Origin: Sphingomonas oligophenolica
GTDB lineage: Bacteria; Pseudomonadota; Alphaproteobacteria; Sphingomonadales; Sphingomonadaceae
Length of the DNA stretch: 64,000 nucleotides
Direction of reading: 5' to 3'
NCBI RefSeq assembly: GCF_006438955.1
Contig: NZ_RCZK01000010.1
Location: forward strand, 1 to 64,000
The position numbers and the translations under genes are program-made. Below the pieces are notes generated by a model, which saw nothing but the letters and a program-made list of their open reading frames with translations, searched no databases and had not been told where the DNA came from. Positions 54,181-63,187 of this stretch are shown here, in pieces (position 1 is the first letter of the stretch; each line of letters begins with the position of its first letter).

Positions 54181-55901
54181 GCCGCGAACGCCTCGGGTTC
54201 GAGCGCGTAGAGCACGTCGGCGCTTGCACTCGCCGCCGCGTCGAGACCCAGCGCTTCGGGGACGATCTGATCGAGGTAGAAGCGCACCGACGCCGCCTTC
54301 ATCCGCCCGAATTCGCTGTCGGGCACCGCGCGCCCTTCGCGCTCCATCAGCCAGCCGCAGGTCGCGACCGACAGCATCGTCAAGAACGGATAGCTCGCCG
54401 CAAGCCGGTCGTCGGCATCGGCGGTCTGGAGCCGTCGCCCGATCGCGTCGCAAGCATCAATAAGGGTGATCAGGCGTTCATGCTTGGCCTCGCTGCGCAT
54501 GTCGGCGATCAGCGCGGCGAACGCGCCGTCCCCGTCTTGATTGTGCCCGAGTCCGAGCTTGCGGCCGACCAGATCGGCGGCCTGGATGCCGTTGGTGCCT
54601 TCGTAGATCGGGGTGATCCGCGCCTCGCGGAAATATTGCGCCGCGCCGGTTTCCTCGATGAAACCCATGCCGCCATGGACTTGGATGCCGAGGCTGGCGA
54701 CCTCGTTGCCGAGATCGGTACCGTGCGCCTTGGCGAGCGGGGTCACGACCTCGAGCCGGTTCATCGCGCCGTCTTCGCCCAGCGTCGCGCGATCGACCTG
54801 CCCCGCGGCGTAATAGACCAGCGCGCGCGCCGCCTGGGTCTGCGCCTTCATCCGCATCAGCATGCGGCGAACGTCGGGATGGTCGATGATCGCGACAGGC
54901 GATTTGTCGGGCGATCCGGCGCGGGCGCTCTGGATCCGCTCGCGCGCATAGGCGACCGCTGCCTGCGTAGCACCTTCCGCGATCTGGACGCCCTGAAGCC
55001 CGACGTTGAGGCGCGCGTTGTTCATCATCGTGAACATCGCGCGCATCCCGCCATGTTCCGCGCCGATCAGTTCGCCGATGCAATCGTCGTGGTCGCCGAA
55101 GCTCAGCACGCACGTTGGAGACGCATGGAGCCCCATCTTGTGCTCGATCGACACCACGCGGACGTCGTTGAAATCGCCGGGCTTGCCGTCGGCGTCGAGC
55201 CGGTATTTGGGGACGAGGAACAGCGAAATCCCGCGCGTCCCTTCGGGGGCGCCGGGGGTCCGAGCGAGGACGAGGTGGACGATGTTCTTCGCCATGTCGT
55301 GGTCGCCGAACGAGATGTAGATCTTGGTGCCCTTGATCGACCATGTTCCGTCGCCGCGCGGGGTCGCCTGGGTACGCAGCGCGCCGACGTCGCTGCCCGC
55401 CTGCGGTTCGGTGAGGTTCATCGTGCCGGTCCACGCGCCGGTCGCGAGATGCGGGAGGTAGAGCGCCTGCTGCTCGGGCGACCCGTGATGGCTGAGCGCC
55501 TCGATCGCGCCGACGGTCAGCGTCGGGCACAGTGCGAACCCCATGTTCGCTGATCCCAGCGTGTCGAGCACCGCGGTCTGGAGTGCGAAGGGCAGGCCTT
55601 GGCCGCCGAATTCCTCGGGCACGCCGATCGTCCCCCAGCCGCCGTCGACGTAATCCTGATACGCCGCGACGAAGCCGTCGGGCATCACGACGCCATCGGG
55701 GGTCCATTTCGCGCCGATGGTATCGCCGATGCGGTTCAACGGCGCCCATTCGCCTGCCGCAAGTGCGCCAGCGCCTTCGAGCACCGCATCGATGACATCA
55801 TCGCTCGCAGCCGCGAACCGGTCGGTCGCGCCGAGTTCGCCGATCGCGACGATCCGGTCGAGGACGAACCGTTGTTCGGTGATGGCGGGGGTGAAGGGCA
55901 T
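54177..55901 (-). CDS. Acyl-CoA dehydrogenase
   Basis: A 574-residue flavoprotein that introduces the 2,3 double bond of an acyl-CoA. The FAD/substrate motif LTEPQAGSDVGALRT and the C-terminal QVHGGMGFIEETGAAQYFREARI are typical, as is IYEGTNGIQAADLVGRKL. It is longer than short-chain enzymes because of a C-terminal extension found in the FadE-like group. Such enzymes usually pass electrons to ETF. A promoter region of about 40 bp separates it from divergent tsaC. Confidence 0.93.
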   Translation of the reverse strand: MPFTPAITEQRFVLDRIVAIGELGATDRFAAASDDVIDAVLEGAGALAAGEWAPLNRIGDTIGAKWTPDGVVMPDGFVAAYQDYVDGGWGTIGVPEEFGGQGLPFALQTAVLDTLGSANMGFALCPTLTVGAIEALSHHGSPEQQALYLPHLATGAWTGTMNLTEPQAGSDVGALRTQATPRGDGTWSIKGTKIYISFGDHDMAKNIVHLVLARTPGAPEGTRGISLFLVPKYRLDADGKPGDFNDVRVVSIEHKMGLHASPTCVLSFGDHDDCIGELIGAEHGGMRAMFTMMNNARLNVGLQGVQIAEGATQAAVAYARERIQSARAGSPDKSPVAIIDHPDVRRMLMRMKAQTQAARALVYYAAGQVDRATLGEDGAMNRLEVVTPLAKAHGTDLGNEVASLGIQVHGGMGFIEETGAAQYFREARITPIYEGTNGIQAADLVGRKLGLGHNQDGDGAFAALIADMRSEAKHERLITLIDACDAIGRRLQTADADDRLAASYPFLTMLSVATCGWLMEREGRAVPDSEFGRMKAASVRFYLDQIVPEALGLDAAASASADVLYALEPEAFAA

Positions 55902-55940
55902 TGTTTCTCTCCTGGTATCGGGGCGCTATAGCGGCCCGCG

Positions 55941-56894
55941 ATGACTCCACAAATCCGCAGCTATGACGACGACGTGATCGCCGCCGCCGCCGCGATCATC
56001 GGGGGCGGCGGGATCGTCGCGGTGCCGACCGAGACGGTGTACGGCCTGGCCGCCGATGCGACCAACGCCGCTGCGGTCGCGCGGATCTATGCGGCGAAGG
56101 GGCGACCGGCGTTCAATCCGCTGATCGTCCACGTTGCCGATCTGGCAGCGGCGGAGCGGATTGCGGTGTTCGGCGATGACGCGCGCGCGCTGGCGGCGGC
56201 GTTCTGGCCGGGGCCACTGACGTTGGTGTTGCCGGTACGCGCGGAGGCAGGGGTCGCGGCGCTGGTCATCGCCGGGCTCGACACGATCGCGGTGCGGGTG
56301 CCGCGTCATCGCGCGATGCAGGCGCTGCTCGCGGCGACGGGGGTGCCGCTCGCGGCGCCTAGCTCGAATGCGAGCAATGGCATCAGCCCGACCCGCGCCG
56401 CGCATGTCGCGAGCAGTTTGGGGGGGCGGGTGCCGCTGATCATCGACGACGGCGCGTGCGCGGCAGGGCTCGAATCGACGATCGTCGCCGGACGGACGAT
56501 CTTGCGGCCGGGGCCGATCACAGCGGAGCAACTGACACGTGCGTTCCCCCGCGGAGGCGGGGGGCCAGCTTCGACTTCCGAGCTGTACCCCCGCCTCCGC
56601 GGGGGAACGCTCATCGCGCCCGGCCAGCTTGCCAGTCACTACGCGCCGTCGAAACCGCTGCGGCTCGATGCCGCACTTGCGAACCCCGACGAATATCTGA
56701 TCGGCTTCGGCGTGATCGAGGGTGACGAGAATCTGTCGCGCAGTGCCGATTTGGCCGAAGCCGCCACGCGGCTGTTCGATGCGCTCCATCGCGCGGACGC
56801 CGCGCCACAACCGCGAATTGCAACCGCCCCGATCCCGCATGACGGAATCGGGGCGGCGATCAACGATCGATTGAAGCGCGCGGCGACGCGTTAG
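55941..56894 (+). CDS. tsaC: Threonylcarbamoyl-AMP synthase (Sua5/YrdC)
   Basis: A 317-residue two-domain enzyme that makes threonylcarbamoyl-AMP for the tRNA t6A modification. The YrdC domain (about 10-195) has GGIVAVPTETVYGLAADAT and the ATP-site APSSNASNGISPT. The Sua5 domain follows, starting near APGQLASHYAPSKPL. Between the domains, residues about 200-223 are encoded by a long perfect palindrome that adds a Pro/Gly/Ser-rich linker in frame. The linker position should tolerate such an insert. Confidence 0.92.
   Translation: MTPQIRSYDDDVIAAAAAIIGGGGIVAVPTETVYGLAADATNAAAVARIYAAKGRPAFNPLIVHVADLAAAERIAVFGDDARALAAAFWPGPLTLVLPVRAEAGVAALVIAGLDTIAVRVPRHRAMQALLAATGVPLAAPSSNASNGISPTRAAHVASSLGGRVPLIIDDGACAAGLESTIVAGRTILRPGPITAEQLTRAFPRGGGGPASTSELYPRLRGGTLIAPGQLASHYAPSKPLRLDAALANPDEYLIGFGVIEGDENLSRSADLAEAATRLFDALHRADAAPQPRIATAPIPHDGIGAAINDRLKRAATR
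56541..56610. repeat. 70-bp palindromic element inserted in tsaC
   Basis: Perfect 23-bp inverted arms, beginning GCGTTCCCCCGCGGAGG (56541-56563) with the complement at 56588-56610, enclose 24 nt. The enclosed part contains a further CAGCT/AGCTG pairing. The whole forms a very strong hairpin yet keeps the reading frame open. Confidence 0.85.
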
Positions 56895-57178
56895 CGGACC
56901 GCGGCGGCTTGGTTGGCGACGATTTCGTCCTTCTGGGCATTGCTCATCGCCTGCGCATTAATGTCGGCGGCATCAATCGCATCGGCGCGCTGTTCGCCGA
57001 TGTCCCGCGTCCGATCGGCACGATCCTCCAAGTTGCTCGCCATTGCCTCCATCTGGTCGGCGCGGTTATCCGCTGCATCCTCGACGCGTCCGGCGAGTTT
57101 GTCGTCACCATTGCCGCCACAGGCCGCTAAAGGTGCGGTCAGCAAGGCAAGGCATGCCAGCGCAAGGATCGGTTTCAT
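56891..57178 (-). CDS. Small lipoprotein, unknown function
   Basis: A 95-residue precursor. The lipobox LAAC ends the signal peptide (about 1-20), so the mature protein is lipid-anchored. The rest is highly charged and helical with Asp/Ala/Arg repeats (RVEDAADNRADQMEAMASN, EDRADRTRDIGEQRADA), suggesting one long helix or coiled coil, somewhat like small Lpp-type or envelope-stress proteins. No known family is assigned. Its stop overlaps the tsaC stop. Confidence 0.75.
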   Translation of the reverse strand: MKPILALACLALLTAPLAACGGNGDDKLAGRVEDAADNRADQMEAMASNLEDRADRTRDIGEQRADAIDAADINAQAMSNAQKDEIVANQAAAVR

Positions 57179-57244
57179 GTTTAGTCCCCAGTAATTTCGT
57201 TCACTTAAGATAATTAAACAGGGGGTGTCCGCATTTAGTTCCGA

Positions 57245-57787
57245 TCAGGCCGCAACCCCGGCCTTCGACCGCGCCGCGAAGCTCTTGCGCAATTTCTGCA
57301 GCTTGGGCGGGATCACAGCCATGCAATACGGATTGGAACGACCCTCGGTCTCCCAATAATCCTGGTGATAACCTTCGGCGGTATACCAGGTCGACTCGGG
57401 CTCGATCGTGGTCACGATGGGCTTGTCGCTGGTCGCCTGTGCGCGGTCGGCCGCGGCGTGCATTGCCGCCTTCTGGTCATCGTCGACCGGGAACATCGCG
57501 GAGCGATATTGCGTGCCCACGTCGTTGCCCTGCCGGTTGAGCTGCGTCGCGTCATGCGTCGCGAAGAAGATGTCGAGCAGGTCGCCGAGATCGAGCTGGT
57601 CGGGATCGTAGCCGATGCGGATCGCCTCGGCATGCCCGGTAGCGCCGCTGCAGACCTGTTTGTAGGTCGGGTCGTCGACATGGCCACCGATATAGCCGCT
57701 TTCGACGCTCTGGACGCCGATCACATCCTTGAACACCGCCTCGGTACACCAGAAACAGCCGCCCGCCAGCGTCACATAATCGGTCAT
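57245..57787 (-). CDS. msrA: Peptide methionine (S)-S-oxide reductase
   Basis: A 180-residue repair enzyme that reduces the S-form of methionine sulfoxide. The catalytic cysteine is in GGCFWCTEAVF. The conserved GHAEAIRIGYDP, TQYRS and YHQDYW blocks follow. ATG 57787 is preceded by AGGAG at 9 nt; an upstream extension of the frame lies in the galE promoter region. It is divergent from galE. Confidence 0.95.
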   Translation of the reverse strand: MTDYVTLAGGCFWCTEAVFKDVIGVQSVESGYIGGHVDDPTYKQVCSGATGHAEAIRIGYDPDQLDLGDLLDIFFATHDATQLNRQGNDVGTQYRSAMFPVDDDQKAAMHAAADRAQATSDKPIVTTIEPESTWYTAEGYHQDYWETEGRSNPYCMAVIPPKLQKLRKSFAARSKAGVAA

Positions 57788-57845
57788 CGTGAAGTCTCCT
57801 TTCCCACCATGTAGGGAAAGGCTATCGCGATCGAAAGGAGTGTCG

Positions 57846-58850
57846 ATGGTGGATGCCGCGGGCAAGGTGATGGTGACGGGCGGGGCGGGCTATATCGGCA
57901 GCCATGCGGTGCTGGCGCTGCTCGATGCGGGCCATGAGGTCGTCGTCGTCGACAATCTGGTCACCGGGTTCGACTGGGCGGTCGATCCGCGGGCGGTGCT
58001 GGTGGTGGCGAACGTCGCCGACGACGCGGCTGTCCGCGGTGCGATCCGCGATCACCGCGTCCACGCGATCATGCATTTCGCCGGATCGGTGGTGGTTCCC
58101 GAATCGGTCGCCGATCCGCTGAAATATTATCGCAACAACACCGCCGCGACGCGATCGCTGATCGAGAGCGCGGTCGCAGGCGGGGTGCCGCATTTCATCT
58201 TCTCCTCGACCGCCGCGACCTATGGCACCCCCGCGCGCGTGCCGGTGCAGGAGGGCGATCCGACAATCCCGATCAACCCCTATGGCATGTCGAAGCTGAT
58301 GAGCGAGGCGATGCTGCGCGATGTCGCGGCGGCGCATCCGATCAACTACGCGGCGCTGCGCTATTTCAACGTCGCGGGCGCGGACCCGGTGGGGCGCAGC
58401 GGCCAGTCGACCGTGGGGGCGACCCATTTGATCAAGATCGCGGTCGAGGCGGCGACGGGGCGGCGCGACGCGGTGTCGGTATTCGGGACCGATTTCGACA
58501 CCGTCGACGGGACGGGGGTGCGCGATTACATCCATGTCAGCGACCTGGCCGCCGCGCACGTCGCCGCGTTGGAATTGCTGGTCGCGAACCCCGCCGACTC
58601 GCATATCCTCAACGCGGGCTATGGCCGTGGCTTTTCGGTCAACCAGGTGCTCGACGCGGTCGACCGGGTCACCAACCGGACGATCGAACGGCGCTACGAG
58701 GGGCGCCGCGCGGGCGACCCCGCCGAACTGATCGCGGACAATCGTGCGATCCTCGCGGCGCTCGTCTGGCAACCGAGGCGCGACGATCTCGACACGATCG
58801 TCACCGACGCGCTCGCCTGGGAACGCACCCTCGCCGAGCGGGGCCGCTAG
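57846..58850 (+). CDS. galE: UDP-glucose 4-epimerase
   Basis: A 334-residue extended SDR that interconverts UDP-glucose and UDP-galactose. The NAD motif is TGGAGYIGSHAVLALL. Catalytic Ser-x-Tyr-x3-Lys residues lie in FSSTAATYG and NPYGMSKLM, and IHVSDLAAAHVAAL is typical. AAAGGAG lies 6 nt before ATG 57846. No exopolysaccharide genes are adjacent, so it is probably a general supplier of UDP-galactose. Confidence 0.93.
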   Translation: MVDAAGKVMVTGGAGYIGSHAVLALLDAGHEVVVVDNLVTGFDWAVDPRAVLVVANVADDAAVRGAIRDHRVHAIMHFAGSVVVPESVADPLKYYRNNTAATRSLIESAVAGGVPHFIFSSTAATYGTPARVPVQEGDPTIPINPYGMSKLMSEAMLRDVAAAHPINYAALRYFNVAGADPVGRSGQSTVGATHLIKIAVEAATGRRDAVSVFGTDFDTVDGTGVRDYIHVSDLAAAHVAALELLVANPADSHILNAGYGRGFSVNQVLDAVDRVTNRTIERRYEGRRAGDPAELIADNRAILAALVWQPRRDDLDTIVTDALAWERTLAERGR

Positions 58851-59539
58851 CGCTCGCCGCCGATCGCGGCGCGCGCCTTGGCGGTCGCGATCCACCAGCC
58901 GAGCGCCCACAGCGTCCCAAAGCTCCATCCGGCGAGCACGTCGCTCGGCCAGTGGACCCCAAGATAGACGCGGCTGATCCCGACCGCGCCCGACAGCAGA
59001 ATCGCGATCGCGAAGAGATACATCCGCGTTGGCCGCGTCCGTGTGATCTGGCTCGCGAGCGCCGCCAGCGTCAGATAGACGATCGCGCTGTTCGCCGAAT
59101 GCCCGCTCGGGAAGGAATAGCCCGATGCCGCGACGAGGTGCGGGATCAGATCGGGCCGCGCGCGGACGATCACATGCTTGATCAGGTCGACCGCCCAGCC
59201 ACCGGTCAGCGTCGCCAGCGCCAGCGCCAGCGCAGTCAGCCATAGGCGCTGGACGAGCAGGAAACCCACGACCACCACGACGATGGTCGTCAGCACGACG
59301 CCGCCGCCCAGCGCGGTCACGTCGCGCGCGGCATAGGCCAGCCAGGCGGGCGGGTTGGTCCCGCGGATCCCTGCCATGATGCGTCGATCGAACGCGAAGG
59401 GATAGCGATCCACGATCAGCCCGAGCCCGAGGAACCCCGCGATGCCGAGCGCGCCAACCACCGCGCCGATCAGTTCGCGCGGCATTCGCCGCCCCCCGAC
59501 CTGGACGCCGATGGTGGGTCCGCCGGCTACCACATTCAT
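58847..59539 (-). CDS. PAP2-family membrane phosphatase
   Basis: A 230-residue protein with about six helices. The three acid-phosphatase motifs are present: KHVIVRARPD, the PSGHSA motif in YSFPSGHSANS, and SRVYLGVHWPSDVLAGW. It would dephosphorylate lipid phosphates such as phosphatidate or undecaprenyl diphosphate. Its stop codon overlaps the galE stop by 4 bp. It is the last backbone gene before a gene-poor accessory stretch. Confidence 0.92.
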   Translation of the reverse strand: MNVVAGGPTIGVQVGGRRMPRELIGAVVGALGIAGFLGLGLIVDRYPFAFDRRIMAGIRGTNPPAWLAYAARDVTALGGGVVLTTIVVVVVGFLLVQRLWLTALALALATLTGGWAVDLIKHVIVRARPDLIPHLVAASGYSFPSGHSANSAIVYLTLAALASQITRTRPTRMYLFAIAILLSGAVGISRVYLGVHWPSDVLAGWSFGTLWALGWWIATAKARAAIGGER

Positions 59540-60157
59540 GGTTTAACCAACTGCTTTTTCATCTGATAATTTGTTGTTCTCGGAAAATGACCCCATCGAT
59601 GCCCCACTGGATGATCCTCACTGCCCCTCTCGTACGTCAGCGAAGGATCGGGACAAGCCATGAGGAATGCAACTTTTTAAACACCGGTCGGGGGTTTCAC
59701 GCTTCCGGAGCGCATCTGTGGGTATGCCCCGAAACGGGACCCCGTGCGCTTCGCGCTAACCTGCGGCAATTACGCTGGGATCCTCGAGAGTGAAGCTTGA
59801 CATGCAATTCTACGTACCGCGCGGAGCTGATTGTGGTGCGACGCCCGCTCTTTGCAGTCGTGGTCGTGGAGTTGGAGCGTAACGCGACGCTCAGCGTGTC
59901 GGCGAGCAGCAGCTCGAGCGGCTCCGCCCCGATCCGGCGGCGAAGCCCGATGATTTTAAGGCGTTCGAAATGGCGGCCCGCGATGTGGTGGGAAATCGTC
60001 TGACGATCATCACGGCCATTGCTCCTCGTAGCATTGCGGCGAAGCCCAATCCGCTCAGGAAGGAAAATAGAGACAGCCCACACGCCCTCGACATCTTGCC
60101 TCCGGCAGCCGAGGAAAGGCAGCCTGGACCACTCATTGCTATTAATGGGACGCCACC
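59540..60157. other. 618-bp stretch without a recognisable gene
   Basis: Only short open frames occur and none resembles a family I know. A minor frame after 59880 (AQRVGEQQLERLRPDPAAKP) looks protein-like but is interrupted by a stop and has no start. The first 50 bp are AT-rich and probably hold the PAP2 promoter. The stretch is likely decayed DNA at the border of the accessory segment. Confidence 0.45.
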
Positions 60158-60970
60158 ATGACCACGAAATACGTCGCCTATTATTGCGTCAGCGCTGCTA
60201 AACCGGGACGATCCGGTTCGGGGTTGGAGGCGCAGCGCAAGGGCGTTGAGGGTTATCTGACCGGCATGTCCGGCATATTGGTTGGCGAGTTCACGGAAAT
60301 CGAGAGCGGTAGGCGCAACGATCGACGAGAGTTAGCCCGCGCACTGGCGGCATGCGACCTCACAGGCGCGATCCTGGTAGTCGCCAAGCTGCACAGGCTA
60401 TCGCGCAATGTCGCGTTTCTGGCAGTTCTACGGGACAGCGGAGCGCCCTTTGTCGCGGCGGACATGCCGGAGGCGAACGAACTCACAATTCACATCATGG
60501 CAACAGTCGCAGAAGAGGAGCGCAGGGCAATCTCCTACCGCACCAAGGAAGCGCTAACGGCGGCTAAGGCGCGGGGGGTGCAACTTGGAGGTGTTAGGGG
60601 AAATATCAGCGACTGGAAGCGCGGCGCCGTCGCTAGTGCGGCGGTCAGGGGCGAGGCGGCGGCAGATCGCAACGCGAACGTGCGTCGCCAGATCGCGGCC
60701 TTGGCTGGCAGTGAGAAGTTATCCCTTCGCCAGATTGCCGACCGCCTTAATACCGCCGGCGTTAGGACAGCGCGCGGCGGGCTATGGAGTGCGACGCAAG
60801 TTCGCCGAGCAATGGATGAATCGCGTGGCAGCGAGATTGTAATCACGGAATCGACTTCGAACGACCGCTGCCCCAGACCACGTTTAACCAAATCGTCAGC
60901 AGGGTCGTCCCGAATTAGAGGGTTACGTCGACGTCCAATCAGCATGCGACGAGCACGGCGCAGACGCTGA
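60158..60970 (+). CDS. Serine recombinase with altered catalytic motif
   Basis: A 270-residue resolvase/invertase-type protein. The N-terminal catalytic domain has YYCVSAAKPG with Ser12, then KLHRLSRNVAFL and EEERRAISYRTKEALTAAKARG. A helix-turn-helix region follows (LSLRQIADRLNTAGVRTARGGLW). Family members have Arg where this one has Cys10 (YxRVS), and Asp in KxDRLSR where this one has His. The last 50 residues (from about 221) are Ser/Arg-rich, unlike the family, and may come from a frameshift. It may be inactive. No partner genes or att sites were recognised. Confidence 0.8.
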   Translation: MTTKYVAYYCVSAAKPGRSGSGLEAQRKGVEGYLTGMSGILVGEFTEIESGRRNDRRELARALAACDLTGAILVVAKLHRLSRNVAFLAVLRDSGAPFVAADMPEANELTIHIMATVAEEERRAISYRTKEALTAAKARGVQLGGVRGNISDWKRGAVASAAVRGEAAADRNANVRRQIAALAGSEKLSLRQIADRLNTAGVRTARGGLWSATQVRRAMDESRGSEIVITESTSNDRCPRPRLTKSSAGSSRIRGLRRRPISMRRARRRR

Positions 60971-61055
60971 TGACGAAGATCGAGGCCCCGACGCCCACGA
61001 GCAGCGACACATCGGGTAGCGCGCGATGGAACCGTTCGGAAGGTCGCCCTAATAC

Positions 61056-61415
61056 ATGGCGCTCCGCCCCGTGTCCCGTCGCGACGCACCGTTGGAAGCT
61101 ACTACGCCCCGGGACGATCGCCAGCGACTCCAAACACAATTTTTTGCAGCCCGATCGCGGACGGCTTCGGTACCATGCCCTGCCAGGGGTGGCCCGTTCT
61201 TCACGGTCTCTCCCGGCCTACAGCCTTTCATGCGCGGAAGATGCAGCAGCATCGTAAAGCGTGTGGTGCGTTCGATGAGCGTGCCGATCGCGGATCGCGC
61301 GGACGTGCGCTGGATCGATGGAGCAGAGTTTGGCGGGTCGTTCATCGAGGAGCTGCCAGCCGCGGCGATAATCAACCTTTTAACGAGCGAGAATCCACCA
61401 CATTGCTGGAAATAG
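61056..61415 (+). pseudogene. Possible PilZ-domain protein remnant
   Basis: A 119-residue frame. The start RPVSRRDAPLEA and the end VRWIDGAEFGGSFIEELPAA look like the beginning and end of a PilZ domain (c-di-GMP-binding RRxxR start and VRWxDGxxFG end). The middle has no PilZ sequence and reads as arbitrary residues. It is either a strongly diverged gene or a decayed copy with compensating frame changes. Confidence 0.35.
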
Positions 61416-62327
61416 AGTGTAGAGCGCCCGCATGGCCGGAAGCCATGTACGCCGACCGCTCCGCATGACCGCCGATGGCGCCGAACCCGACCCGAACGTA
61501 ACCAACCGGGTGGTGAACTTGCACGGTATCAATAGGGTGACGCTCCGACGTCAAGAAAGGGAGTTTCAAACGATGTCGGAGTGTCGAAACGAAAGATGAG
61601 CGTCGGTAACGTCGTGGTCAACTTGCCCTTAAGCCTGTAGCGACCCGATCGGGTTCAAAATGGGACCCACGCATTGATGTGTGCGGTTGTAGCATACGGC
61701 ATGCAATCTACCGTCGACGGACGGGGGTGTCGCGATCTCGCCCATGCGCGTACTGACGGGGAGGCCCCGGCACGCCTGACCCCGGCTTGCGCGATAAGGC
61801 TTGGCCCTGCAGATCGGGCAGCTCGTTCGTCATCATAACCGGGGGATCGCAGTACCTCGGAATTCAGGCTTGGTGCGACGCACGGTTGAGGCTCGAAACA
61901 GTTGATCATACTCGCCAACCGGCGCCTCCGGTTATCTTCACGGTTGGTGGCTCATAACGCCCGAGGCTCTGAAAACGTCGCCCGACCCGCCAGCCGTCGC
62001 GATGCGGTTGCCACGGCCTCCTCCTCCGCAATAATGATCAGGTTCACATCGGCGTCGCTAAGCGCCACTGAGAATGCTAGTCGGAATCGTCGCTGGCTTC
62101 GCCAAGCGACGCGAGCAGATAGCCATCGAATACCACAGCGTATTCGAACGCTCTCCCCGATCAGCGGCGAATCTGCAGCATATATTAAGCCGTTTATCCC
62201 CTACACACACCTTGTAATGACTAGAACAAAAGGAGTCCATAGCGGGATTCAGCGCGTTGCGGCTCAACAATGGTTAAAGCAACGCCACGGACTTGCGCCG
62301 GAATCTCGTCTGTGCTACCGCCGATAA
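61416..62327. other. 912-bp stretch without a recognisable gene
   Basis: Several open frames of 60-140 codons occur but their residues look arbitrary. A minus-strand frame near 61960-62080 (ALSDADVNLIIIAEEEAVAT) reads like protein but is short and lacks a start with a ribosome-binding site. ATGGGACCCA near 61660 recalls a motif at 39437. The stretch appears to be decayed accessory DNA. Confidence 0.45.
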
Positions 62328-62858
62328 ATGGACAGAACCGTTCGCCAAGCCCTTGCCGATCTTCGCGCCTCGCTAGAGGTTCGGATCGCGGATGCGCGCC
62401 GGGAGATCGAGGTGTTGGAGGCTGAGCTTGCAGATACGAGGACAGCGGAAAAGGCGCTAATGCCCAAGGTTGAGCGCCTAGAGGCGCGCGGGCACGGGGC
62501 CAGCCAATTCGCCCTTAGTTATTGGTCGAAACAGGCGGTCAAGCCGATCCGCGATCTAACGATGAAGGAGCTAGTCCGTAAGGCGCTGGCGGAACAGTTC
62601 CCGAACGGCGCAACGGCTAGAATGATGTTGGACTTCTTCCACAACGCGTGGGGGCGCACCGATATCATTCGATCCAGTTTTAGCCCTCAGCTCTCGCGGA
62701 TGAAGGGCGATGAAGAAATCATATTGGAGGGGATGGTCTGGAAGCTCGCGGCTACCGCTGAGCAAGCCGACAATCCCGGCGCGCTAGCGCCCAACGAGAA
62801 TGAGCCGCCCAACGGGAAGCCCGCGGACGGCTCAGAAACCGCGCTAGCCGCGCAATAG
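62328..62858 (+). CDS. Coiled-coil / winged-helix-like protein, unknown
   Basis: This protein has 176 residues. A strong coiled coil (about 5-55: RASLEVRIADARREIEVLEA and following heptads) is followed by a basic linker. A compact helical domain (about 75-142) contains LTMKELVRKALAEQFPNGATARMMLDFF and ends with a beta-like EEIILEGMVWKL, resembling a winged helix. The tail is Pro/Asn/Gly-rich and disordered. I do not recognise the family. Its position between small mobile-region ORFs suggests a phage- or island-borne DNA-binding protein. Confidence 0.6.
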   Translation: MDRTVRQALADLRASLEVRIADARREIEVLEAELADTRTAEKALMPKVERLEARGHGASQFALSYWSKQAVKPIRDLTMKELVRKALAEQFPNGATARMMLDFFHNAWGRTDIIRSSFSPQLSRMKGDEEIILEGMVWKLAATAEQADNPGALAPNENEPPNGKPADGSETALAAQ

Positions 62859-62873
62859 AAGGAGACCACAGGA

Positions 62874-62945
62874 ATGTTCGACCATTCCGCAGGGTGGCGG
62901 GGGTTACAGCCCCTTAGCTACCCGTTGCTCTTGTTAAGGAGCTAG
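62874..62945 (+). CDS. Possible 23-residue leader peptide
   Basis: ATG 62874 has AAGGAG 9 nt upstream and encodes a short peptide with QPLSYPLLLLRS at its end. It stops six bases before a strong hairpin. The arrangement resembles a leader ORF, but there is no proof of translation. Confidence 0.3.
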   Translation: MFDHSAGWRGLQPLSYPLLLLRS

Positions 62946-62950
62946 TGGAC

Positions 62951-62980
62951 GCCGTGGCCGGGATCGCTCTCGGTCACGGC
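62951..62980. repeat. Hairpin before the 52-residue ORF
   Basis: GCCGTGGCCG and CGGTCACGGC pair over 10 bp with one G-T pair around a 10-nt loop. AAGGA before and TCCTT after can extend the structure. It lies 48 bp upstream of the next start codon. Confidence 0.55.
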
Positions 62981-63028
62981 TCCTTAGCTACGCGAATCTA
63001 TCGAATCCGTCAACAAAAGGAGCCTCTC

Positions 63029-63187
63029 ATGGCTAAATCACCACCGTCTCGCCAGACCTCCTCGAAGGTCTCCACAGTTGCATCCGGCATCCTGTCGGGC
63101 GCGATCAAGCCAACGCCTGCACAGATGCGGAGCGTTGCCGCTTCCGCTTTGGGGCAGGATCAGACACCCGGACAGCGCCGGAAGTAA
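63029..63187 (+). CDS. Small conserved mobile-region protein
   Basis: A 52-residue basic, Ser/Thr/Ala-rich protein starting at an ATG with AAAAGGAG 6 nt upstream. The composition and the ending RSVAASALGQDQTPGQRRK recall short proteins (often ending SAAASALSQ plus basic residues) found near insertion sequences and phage genes in alphaproteobacteria. Function is unknown. It overlaps the end of a convergent gene by about 80 bp. Confidence 0.55.
   Translation: MAKSPPSRQTSSKVSTVASGILSGAIKPTPAQMRSVAASALGQDQTPGQRRK

Noticed and set aside
59697-60083. 128-codon open frame on the minus strand
   Set aside because: No recognisable motif, no ribosome-binding site, and an arbitrary composition in a gene-poor stretch.
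61902-62327. 141-codon open frame on the plus strand
   Set aside because: Its residues look arbitrary (Ser/Arg-rich), there is no ribosome-binding site, and it runs through DNA that appears decayed on both strands.
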